Origin: RGIG4140 sp045532865
Lineage (GTDB): Bacteria; Pseudomonadota; Alphaproteobacteria; CAAHEQ01; UBA3637
Assembly: GCA_045532865.1 (NCBI GenBank)
Contig: JAZSGT010000055.1
Location: forward strand, 1 to 15,667
Reading direction: 5' to 3'
DNA length: 15,667 nucleotides
Numbering within the stretch: position 1 is the stretch's first letter; each line of letters begins with the position of its first letter. Shown here in pieces: positions 7,070 to 13,183 of this stretch. Made by a program: the position numbers and the translations under genes. Below the pieces are notes generated by a model. It worked only from the letters and a program-made list of their open reading frames with translations, was not told the origin of the DNA and did no database searches.

Positions 7070-7390
7070 TCACTCAGGTTGTTCTGCTCGTTCAATAATG
7101 CGAGAAACAGCAATTCTAATTTCTTTTTGAAGTTCATCATTTGTTTGAGGAGGGGCAAAAACAAAATTCTGTGCCTTAATGCACATGTTGAATTTATTAC
7201 CTGCGATAACGATAAGACTTAGTTCTGGTGTTAATTCTTTAAATTTAAGAGCGCGCGCATTATAATCGTAAGTCTTGTTTTTAAAAACATAAGCAGGAGG
7301 AATAACTTGTATGCCTTTATCATGATAGAGTTGATGAAATTCAAATTCATCTTGTGTGAGTTTTTCTCTTTCAATATCTATTTGTGTCAT
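7070..7390 (-). CDS. Small protein of unknown function
   Basis: This 106-aa soluble, acidic/basic mixed protein matches no family I can name. It has an N-terminal Glu-rich helix, a central beta-rich stretch (IQVIPPAYVFKNKTYDY, then LSLIVIAGNKFNMCI) and a C-terminal helix (ELQKEIRIAVSRIIERA). No signal peptide or membrane segment is visible. The AAGGAGA ribosome binding site at 7399-7405 is well spaced from the ATG. It is the only complete gene here that ends in TGA. It sits between two of the membrane paralogues in the same direction, which hints at a related role, but no motif supports that. A weak -10 (TATAGG) lies upstream without a good -35. Confidence 0.75.
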   Translation of the reverse strand: MTQIDIEREKLTQDEFEFHQLYHDKGIQVIPPAYVFKNKTYDYNARALKFKELTPELSLIVIAGNKFNMCIKAQNFVFAPPQTNDELQKEIRIAVSRIIERAEQPE

Positions 7391-7494
7391 TTAATGTATC
7401 TCCTTGTTTTTTTTGTCCCCTATACATTTGGTTTAAGACATTTTTGCAAAAAAAAAGAATTTAGGCAAGTAAAAAATGAATAATGGGATTGAAT

Positions 7495-7531
7495 AAAAAG
7501 ACAACCTACCAAAATGGTAAGTTGTCTTTTT
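7495..7531 (-). terminator. Rho-independent terminator (bidirectional form)
   Basis: AAAAAGACAAC and GTTGTCTTTTT pair perfectly; one C-A mismatch follows, then TACCA/TGGTA closes a short loop. On the minus strand the stem ends in a run of five U, 20 bases after the stop of the gene at 7552-8421. Confidence 0.85.
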
Positions 7532-7551
7532 ATTACATTAATCAATATCAG

Positions 7552-8421
7552 TTATCGACCAGAGTTTCCAAATGTTATGCCTCCAGGATTTACAGTGGTT
7601 TCAACATTAACAGTTGGACCCAAAGGGCTTGGCTGTACAGGATGCGTTGGTTGTGTAGGTTGAGTTGGCTGTACAGGCTGCGTTGAAATCGCTGTTGTAT
7701 TTGGTGGCGTATCCGTTCCTCCAGTGTACTCTGAGCTGTGACCAGGGTCTAAAGTGAAACCAGGTGTTGTTGGTGCTGTTGATGGTGTTGGTGGAGTCTT
7801 TGGTCTTTTATTCCACCAACCACCTTTACGGAAACCTAAAATACCGATAGTTGCAGCAATAAGAACACCGAGAAGAACTTTCCACCAATGTTTTGACCAC
7901 CAGCCTTCTTTTTCAGTTTTAACAGGTTGGTTATTGTGTACGGCTTCAGCTTGTGCTGTCTTATCAACAATATGCATGAGTGTTCGTTTGCTATTTCTAA
8001 TAGCTTTTTCAGCATCTTGTTGTGATAAAACCATTTGAGATCCGTTAATTTTTGCAGCAAGAGCAGGGTTCTTAACGGTGATTGTTAAAGGGTTGCCTTG
8101 TGAATCTCTAAAAAATCTGACTGTTGAATCTGTTGATGGTTCGTTTGTGCGATCTGTTTTAGGTTGTGTTGATCTTCTAAATTTAGCTTGGTTTTCTGGT
8201 GTGTCAGCACAAGTTAAGTGTAGTTTGCCTGTTGCTTTATCGTATCCTTGAATGACAGCTTTAACTCCATTAACGGTAACAGTAATTTGTTTTCCGGTAC
8301 TATCATAAACAGGAACCAATGTTGTTGGTACAGCAGGTGCTGGAACTGTTTGTGCGGCAGAACTTAATGCGCTTGATGCGTTGCCTGATGCAACTGGAAC
8401 TGGTTGTGATGAATCTCCCAT
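7552..8421 (-). CDS. Single-pass membrane protein with repeated beta module and Pro/Thr-rich tail
   Basis: This 289-aa protein is of no recognised family. After a Ser/Ala/Pro-rich leader (1-35), two similar segments occur: 37-70 (VPVYDSTGKQITVTV) and 101-133 (VRFFRDSQGNPLTITV), each a predicted beta hairpin ending near a hydrophobic strand. An LSQQDAEKAIRN helix (132-143) leads to a linker, then GWWSKHWWK (173-181) and a membrane helix (182-197) followed by basic residues. The C-terminal 80 residues are Pro/Thr-rich, with Q-P-[TV] repeats at 248-264, and end in GNSGR. The LS-helix, linker, Trp motif and membrane helix recur in the 305-aa neighbour. The AAAGGAGGA site at 8427-8435 confirms the start. 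Envelope location is likely; function is unknown. Confidence 0.85.
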   Translation of the reverse strand: MGDSSQPVPVASGNASSALSSAAQTVPAPAVPTTLVPVYDSTGKQITVTVNGVKAVIQGYDKATGKLHLTCADTPENQAKFRRSTQPKTDRTNEPSTDSTVRFFRDSQGNPLTITVKNPALAAKINGSQMVLSQQDAEKAIRNSKRTLMHIVDKTAQAEAVHNNQPVKTEKEGWWSKHWWKVLLGVLIAATIGILGFRKGGWWNKRPKTPPTPSTAPTTPGFTLDPGHSSEYTGGTDTPPNTTAISTQPVQPTQPTQPTHPVQPSPLGPTVNVETTVNPGGITFGNSGR

Positions 8422-8462
8422 GATTGTCCTCCTTTAATAAAAAAACTTAAAACATTTAACTA

Positions 8463-8491
8463 ATGATAACATAAAAAAACATCTTTGGCAA
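8463..8491 (-). promoter_or_regulatory. Promoter of the 289-aa membrane protein gene
   Basis: Minus-strand TTGCCA (8486-8491) and TATCAT (8463-8468) are 17 bases apart, 42 bases upstream of the ATG. Confidence 0.65.
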
Positions 8492-8553
8492 CAAAAAAAA
8501 TAAAATCAAAGAAAAAAATATTAAAAAAATTGACAAATTGTGATTTTTAAGGG

Positions 8554-8577
8554 AAATCCCCTTGGAAAAGGGGATTT
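8554..8577 (-). terminator. Hairpin terminator of the 305-aa membrane protein gene
   Basis: AAATCCCCTT (8554-8563) and AAGGGGATTT (8568-8577) make a perfect 10-bp stem with a 4-base loop, five bases from the minus-strand stop codon. The following U tract is interrupted (TTTCCCTT), so termination may be partial. Confidence 0.6.
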
Positions 8578-8581
8578 GGCT

Positions 8582-9499
8582 TTATAATGAATTTCCTGTA
8601 TTGCTTGTTGTTGAAATGTTTGCTTGTTCGTTTGTGATATTTGTTCCTGTTAATGCGCTAGAGGTATTCGAGCTCGTATTTGCTGAAGAATTTTGTGAGC
8701 TATTTGTATTGGAATTTTCATTTGCATTAGAGGCTGCTGCAGCTGCTTGTGCTGCTTTTTTCTCTTTTTTTTCTTTGTGTTTATTGTCTAGAGCAATACC
8801 TCCCCAAGCAATACCTCCGGCAACAATAAGGCCAAGCAAAATTTTCCACCAATTTCGACTGAACCAAGAACCTTTTTCGGATGTTGAATCTTCTGCGTTA
8901 CCTCTATCTTTAGTTGTTTTGAAATGGGTAACGTCATTTGTTTGAGTTGAAAGTGCTTTTCTTAAGACCTCAAATTCTTTTTCACTTAAAATAACGCTTG
9001 CATTACTTCCTTCGTGTGATAGATTGATTTCTTTATTTGTGCCTTTAAGAAAAATTTCACCATTAGGTCCTATATCGTAGTATTGTAATGAAGGTTTATT
9101 TGAAGCGTCAAAAACGACAATATTACCACATTTTTCGCTTCCATTCATTAGGTTTATAATGCTCTCAAGTGCGTGAGCGCCAAGATAACGTTCTTGTCCT
9201 GTACTACTAACTTGTCTGGGAATAATAATACGAGTTCCTGTGGGGGCAGGGACAGAAAAATATTTTTTACCATTAGAGATTTGAACGGGGCTTTCTAAAA
9301 CGCTTGCTCCTTGTTGTGCTGAAAGTTCAAGGCCGGACGCGCTTGTAGGTGTCGGCGATGGAGTTCTCCCTGTTGGCTTTCCGTCAAGACCTAATAAACC
9401 GGTGCCTGTGGTATATGCTCTGCTACTAGCTCTTAGAGCGTCTGTTGTGGTGTTTGCTATATCTTGGACTCTATTTAGAGTATCTGAAACATCTGACAT
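8582..9499 (-). CDS. Single-pass membrane protein with Trp-rich motif and Asn/Ser tail
   Basis: This 305-aa protein is of no recognised family. An N-terminal helix (1-27) is followed by a Thr/Ser/Pro linker, then a compact region (76-180) with strands such as YFSVPAP, RIIIP, GNIVVFD and the YYDIGPNGEIFL segment. An LSEKEFEVLRK helix (171-181) precedes a polar linker, the motif SWFSRNWWK (211-219) and a membrane helix (220-237). A very basic KHKEKKEKK patch follows, then an Ala/Asn/Ser tail ending in NTGNSL. The basic patch after the helix suggests the C-terminus is cytoplasmic by the positive-inside rule, unless the protein is exported otherwise. It is paralogous to the 289-aa protein. The AAAGGAGGA site at 9504-9512 confirms the start. 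Confidence 0.85.
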   Translation of the reverse strand: MSDVSDTLNRVQDIANTTTDALRASSRAYTTGTGLLGLDGKPTGRTPSPTPTSASGLELSAQQGASVLESPVQISNGKKYFSVPAPTGTRIIIPRQVSSTGQERYLGAHALESIINLMNGSEKCGNIVVFDASNKPSLQYYDIGPNGEIFLKGTNKEINLSHEGSNASVILSEKEFEVLRKALSTQTNDVTHFKTTKDRGNAEDSTSEKGSWFSRNWWKILLGLIVAGGIAWGGIALDNKHKEKKEKKAAQAAAAASNANENSNTNSSQNSSANTSSNTSSALTGTNITNEQANISTTSNTGNSL

Positions 9500-9530
9500 T
9501 TTATCCTCCTTTAATATTTATATAATAAGT

Positions 9531-9559
9531 ATTTTAACAGCGATTTTTAGTTCTGTCAA
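9531..9559 (-). promoter_or_regulatory. Strong promoter of the 305-aa membrane protein gene
   Basis: Minus-strand TTGACA (9554-9559) and TAAAAT (9531-9536) with a 17-base spacer. It fires away from the ankyrin gene promoter 60 bases to the right. Confidence 0.75.
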
Positions 9560-9593
9560 TAAAAAGAAAAAAATATTACGAAAAAGATAAATT

Positions 9594-9617
9594 TTTTACT
9601 TTATTTATATAGTAAAA
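9594..9617. promoter_or_regulatory. Inverted repeat between divergent promoters, possible operator
   Basis: TTTTACT (9594-9600) and AGTAAAA (9611-9617) are perfect inverted half sites around 10 AT bases. The right half ends two bases before the -35 hexamer of the ankyrin gene. In such AT-rich DNA chance is a real alternative. Confidence 0.25.
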
Positions 9618-9619
9618 TA

Positions 9620-9647
9620 TTGACAAAATATTTTATTGTGTTATAAT
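9620..9647 (+). promoter_or_regulatory. Consensus promoter of the ankyrin operon
   Basis: TTGACA (9620-9625) and TATAAT (9642-9647) are both perfect, with a 16-base spacer. The start codon follows 31 bases after the -10. Confidence 0.8.
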
Positions 9648-9678
9648 TGATATAACTTATTGAATTGAGAAGATAAAA

Positions 9679-11646
9679 ATGGATAATTGTATGAGTGATT
9701 TGTTGTTTTTTGTACAGATGGAAGATAATGATTCTATTTTAAAGGAGTTAAAGAAAACAGAAAGTGAAATAACACCTTTTATGTTTCGTGAATTGTTGTT
9801 TTATTCAATTCAAAAGAAGTGTGATAAAGTGTTTGATGCTCTTTGTGAAGTCTATATTGCTGGTCGGATAGATGTGGATATAGATAAAGATTTTTCAAGT
9901 GGTCAAAATGCACTCTCATTGTGTGTTATCCAAAATAACTTTAATTATTTTCAAAAATTATTGCTATTAGGTGCTTCTCCTTACAAAGAGGTTGGTTTGA
10001 ATCTTTCTAAAATGCCAAATGCATTAAAAAGAATTTCTTCAACAAGAGAAGGGGGTAGTGTTACACCTTTATCTTTAATGGTTGATTTGTCGCGTTTGGA
10101 TATGCTGAATTATATAAAAAAAGAAGCAGATAAAAAGGCTTTTGTTAAAGAGGCGTTACGTATTTTTGGTAAAAAAGATAAAAAAGATGTTTTTGATCTT
10201 TTGATGGAAAATGTAACACTTGAAGTAAAAGATATGCTGTTTGATGCTGTAAAAGGAAATCAACACTTGTTAGTTGAAGCTTTGCTGAAACTAAATAAAA
10301 TAAAAACACTTGATTTTGTAAATAATGAAGCAAAAACACCTTTGATTGTAGCTGTTCAAAATAAAGGTTATGATGTTGTTGATATTTTTAAAACATTGCT
10401 AGAAAAAAAAGAGATTTATTTCGATATTAATTATAGTGTAAACGGAACAAATCCGTTAAATGAAGCGTTGTCATTAGATGATAGTGTAATGATTAAAAAA
10501 CTTTTGTTTATAGGGGCTTCTCCAACAGCTGGATTAGGTGTTTATCAAATGGGGAGCAATAAAAAAGAACAAGAGATAACCCCTATGATACGACTTCTTC
10601 AAAATCTGCTTGAAAATAAAGAAAAATCAAGCAAAAATTTGCTTTATATGACAAGCATTTATTCTCAAGTGGAGTTGGTTGCTCAAGCTGTTCAGCTAGC
10701 CTCTTTTTTTGGAGGGAAAAGCATTTATAGGCTTTTATTGAAAAATAAAAATGATTTATCTTATGATGATATTTTTGCAAAAAAATTAATTGATAGTGTT
10801 AAAAAGGATGATATAGATATGATTAATTTTTTACTTCAAAAAAAAGTATCATCAACAGATGTTATTGATAATCAGACAGCTCTGCATGTAGCAGCAAGAG
10901 AGGGAAAAGTCGAAATTTTAAACATGTTCTTAAAAGATGGTTTAATAAAAAAAGTTGATACTCCTGTTAATCGTGTGACACCATTTGAAACGGCCGTATG
11001 GCATAATCAAGAAGAAACGGCTCTTTTGTTATTAAAAGCTGGTGCAAAGGTGCCATTATATTTGGAATCAGGTGAATTTTTGTTGTCTAGAATAATAGAT
11101 TTTGATATGAGTAATTTGTTGCAACAATGTGTTTTGAAAAATTCAAAATTAAAGGAAGATGCAGTCTTGAAAAAAGCTTTGTGGCAATCAGTGGTGCTGA
11201 AACGAAATAAATGTGTAAAAGTTTTACTTGATGCAAAAATAGATGTTAATTTTGAAAATATATATAAAACGCCTTTACTTGTTCAGGCTGTAAAAAAGAA
11301 GAATTATCAAGCTGTTAATTATCTTATTGAAATGGGTGCTAATATAAATAGTATTGATAATAATAATATGACGGTACTTCATTATGCTATTCAAAATAGA
11401 TCAAATTTATTTGCTATATGGTTAATTGATAAAGGAATAAATGTTGATGCTCAAAACAAAAATGGTCAGACGCCTTTGATGTTGGCAATGGAAAAAGGAT
11501 TAAATGATGTTGCTGTTCGCTTGATTCAATCAAGAGCAGATGCTGCAATTAAAGATGTTGATGGTAAAAAAGCTATTGATTATTATAGAGATTTTAAAAA
11601 TGTAATAATAAGAAAAAAAAGACAAAAAGAAATGGAAAGGGAATAA
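9679..11646 (+). CDS. Ankyrin-repeat protein
   Basis: This 655-aa protein is built of ankyrin repeats. They are clearest at 397-424 (TALHVAAREGKVEILNMFL), 432-460 (TPFETAVWHNQEETALLLLKAGA), 529-562 (TPLLVQAV, AVNYLIEMGANIN), 563-595 (TVLHYAIQN, WLIDKGINVDAQN) and 596-628 (TPLMLAMEKG). More diverged repeats fall around 76-108, 217-287 and 495-525. There is no signal peptide, membrane helix or recognisable catalytic domain; the C-terminus (640-655) is a very basic and acidic helix. Ankyrin stacks bind proteins, and bacterial examples can be host-directed effectors or internal scaffolds; neither is shown here. A weak GAGAAG precedes the ATG, and Met5 is an alternative start. It is the first gene of a two-gene operon. 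Confidence 0.9.
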   Translation: MDNCMSDLLFFVQMEDNDSILKELKKTESEITPFMFRELLFYSIQKKCDKVFDALCEVYIAGRIDVDIDKDFSSGQNALSLCVIQNNFNYFQKLLLLGASPYKEVGLNLSKMPNALKRISSTREGGSVTPLSLMVDLSRLDMLNYIKKEADKKAFVKEALRIFGKKDKKDVFDLLMENVTLEVKDMLFDAVKGNQHLLVEALLKLNKIKTLDFVNNEAKTPLIVAVQNKGYDVVDIFKTLLEKKEIYFDINYSVNGTNPLNEALSLDDSVMIKKLLFIGASPTAGLGVYQMGSNKKEQEITPMIRLLQNLLENKEKSSKNLLYMTSIYSQVELVAQAVQLASFFGGKSIYRLLLKNKNDLSYDDIFAKKLIDSVKKDDIDMINFLLQKKVSSTDVIDNQTALHVAAREGKVEILNMFLKDGLIKKVDTPVNRVTPFETAVWHNQEETALLLLKAGAKVPLYLESGEFLLSRIIDFDMSNLLQQCVLKNSKLKEDAVLKKALWQSVVLKRNKCVKVLLDAKIDVNFENIYKTPLLVQAVKKKNYQAVNYLIEMGANINSIDNNNMTVLHYAIQNRSNLFAIWLIDKGINVDAQNKNGQTPLMLAMEKGLNDVAVRLIQSRADAAIKDVDGKKAIDYYRDFKNVIIRKKRQKEMERE

Positions 11647-11650
11647 AAAA

Positions 11651-12082
11651 GTGATGAATATTAATACGGAATTTAGATATAAATGTATTGAAGAGGTGAT
11701 GCGTTTAAATAATGGTTCGGCGCTCATTTATATGGCAAGACGGTCTAATTTGAATTTGGATGGAATGGTGCCGGGAACTCAAAAAAGTTACATGCAAATG
11801 GCAATAGAACACGGAGCTAGTGGAGTTATTAATATGCTTTTGAAAGAAGGAAATTCTAATGAAAAAGCAATAAAAGCTGTTCCTTATTTGTTGAGTGAAG
11901 AAAAAAAAGCACTTATCTTTGAAAAAGATGAAAAAGTACAAAACAAAAAAATGATTCAATTAATGGCAATTGCTTCAGCTATTGCTGAAACGGGTGTTGA
12001 GTTGAAACAGATGCTAAAAAATGCAAAAACCAAAACACCTATTGTGAAATATTTACAATCTTACCAAGCTCAGATGGGATAA
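11651..12082 (+). CDS. Small helical ankyrin-like protein, operon partner
   Basis: This 143-aa protein starts four bases after the stop of the ankyrin gene, so the two are co-transcribed and probably translationally linked. The frame begins GTG ATG; AAGGGA of the preceding coding end is 8 bases from the GTG (11651) and 11 from the ATG (11654), so either could be used. Residues about 25-65 (SALIYMARRSNLNL, QMAIEHGASGVINMLLKEG) look like one degenerate ankyrin pair; the rest is helical, with a hydrophobic MIQLMAIASAIAETG segment too polar in context to be a sure membrane helix. It could act as a partner or cap for the larger protein. No enzymatic motif is seen. Confidence 0.8.
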   Translation: MMNINTEFRYKCIEEVMRLNNGSALIYMARRSNLNLDGMVPGTQKSYMQMAIEHGASGVINMLLKEGNSNEKAIKAVPYLLSEEKKALIFEKDEKVQNKKMIQLMAIASAIAETGVELKQMLKNAKTKTPIVKYLQSYQAQMG

Positions 12083-12086
12083 TTAC

Positions 12087-12977
12087 TTAAGAAATTCGAG
12101 AATTTCCAGTGTTGACATTTTGTGAAGAATCGGACTTGTCATTTGAAAGTGCTTCGGATGCAGCTGCAGCAATGGCAGAAGAGGCTGAGCTGTTTCCTCC
12201 TGTTAGTAGTGAAACGCCAATAGAAACTAAAAGCTGAACAAGTGTGTCTCCAGATATAGATTTTTGATCATTTTTACCTGTAACAAGAGCTTTTTCATGC
12301 TGACTTTGGGCTTGTTGATTGGTTAATCTGAGTTGTTCTTCAGTTAATGTTCCTTTGTTTGCAAGATAATTAGCATAGATATTTGTTGTGTTTTCATTAA
12401 GGTTAAAAAGCCCTTGTGCTTCAGCTAAACGGATGGAACTAGAAGTTCCGGAAGATCTGCCATCATTTCCTCTGCGTGAAGCGTTGGCTGCAAGACCGTT
12501 TTTGACCCAAAGCTCCCAAGGAAAATCATTGCCTGGGTCAGATTTTCGACTGGGAGCAATATCAGAGTGTGCAACAACATTTCTTGGGTCAATGTTATAT
12601 CTGTTTTTTATTGACTTAGTAAGTTCTAGTCCGGCACGAATTTGTTCAGGTGTAAATGTTTGTCCACTCCCTCGTTGAAATTCAATACCAATGGAACGAG
12701 AGTTAATATTTGTAACTTCTTCGCCTGTAACGAGGCGCCATCTTGATTTACCAGCATGATAGGCTGATCTATCTTCTGGTACGAATTGATAAATTTTTCC
12801 ATCTCTGTCAATAACATAATGAACGCTGACAGTTCTTTCTTTTTCTGTCATAAAGCAACGAGCTGTTTCTTCCAAAGAGTTTGTTTCTGTTGCATGTAAA
12901 ACAATCATGTCTATGATGGATCTTCTTTTCCCAGAACGATAATCAGGTGAGCGATAAGTTGTGCTGTCAATAATCAT
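12087..12977 (-). CDS. N-acetylmuramoyl-L-alanine amidase (Amidase_2 type)
   Basis: The 296-aa protein carries a full Amidase_2/AmpD-AmiD-like domain in residues 1-155, a zinc enzyme that cleaves the lactyl-L-Ala bond of peptidoglycan. Zinc ligands are His28 (IVLHATE), His137 (VVAHSDIAP) and Asp147 (KSDPG). SVHYVIDRDG (51-60), Glu99 (SIGIEF) and Lys145 match the family's substrate and catalytic positions. There is no signal peptide or lipobox. Residues 165-240 are a polar linker, 245-259 form a hydrophobic stretch (TLVQLLVSIGVSLLT), 264-277 an Ala-rich helix, and the tail ends NTGNSRIS. An upstream ATG at 13031 was rejected because it lies inside the -35 box; AAAGGAA at 12982-12988 fits the start at 12977. 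It could be a recycling amidase, a phage-like endolysin or an exported effector. Confidence 0.9.
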   Translation of the reverse strand: MIIDSTTYRSPDYRSGKRRSIIDMIVLHATETNSLEETARCFMTEKERTVSVHYVIDRDGKIYQFVPEDRSAYHAGKSRWRLVTGEEVTNINSRSIGIEFQRGSGQTFTPEQIRAGLELTKSIKNRYNIDPRNVVAHSDIAPSRKSDPGNDFPWELWVKNGLAANASRRGNDGRSSGTSSSIRLAEAQGLFNLNENTTNIYANYLANKGTLTEEQLRLTNQQAQSQHEKALVTGKNDQKSISGDTLVQLLVSIGVSLLTGGNSSASSAIAAAASEALSNDKSDSSQNVNTGNSRIS

Positions 12978-13002
12978 AGTATTCCTTTCACTTTTTAAAG
13001 AA

Positions 13003-13031
13003 AGTATAGTGAAAAACTTAGCATTCGTCAA
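13003..13031 (-). promoter_or_regulatory. Promoter of the amidase gene
   Basis: Minus-strand TTGACG (13026-13031) and TATACT (13003-13008) with a 17-base spacer. The predicted transcription start is about 20 bases upstream of the ATG at 12977. Confidence 0.75.
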
Positions 13032-13075
13032 ATTGTTTTTTATAAAAATTAGGTGCTTGATTTTTAAAATTTAAC

Positions 13076-13104
13076 TTGACATTAAAGGGATTTGTTTGTA
13101 TATT
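13076..13104 (+). promoter_or_regulatory. Promoter of the acetate-CoA ligase gene
   Basis: TTGACA (13076-13081) and TATATT (13099-13104) are 17 bases apart. The leader of about 70 bases contains a small GTCAT/ATGAC hairpin (13118-13134) and a duplicated GAATATGAA (13145-13153 and 13158-13166). Confidence 0.75.
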
Positions 13105-13183
13105 CTGGGCCATTAAAGTCATGTTCAAAATGACCCTAAATAGAGAATATGAACAGTGAATATGAATAATGAAAGGAGCTTAT

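Noticed and set aside
12978..13031. Upstream ATG at 13031 as start of the amidase (18 extra residues)
   Set aside because: It lies inside the TTGACG -35 hexamer and has no ribosome binding site; the start at 12977 has AAAGGAA and lies just downstream of the promoter.
13169..13183. ATG at 13169 as start of the acetate-CoA ligase
   Set aside because: The AAAGGAG site lies after it, five bases before the ATG at 13184, where the family N-terminus begins.
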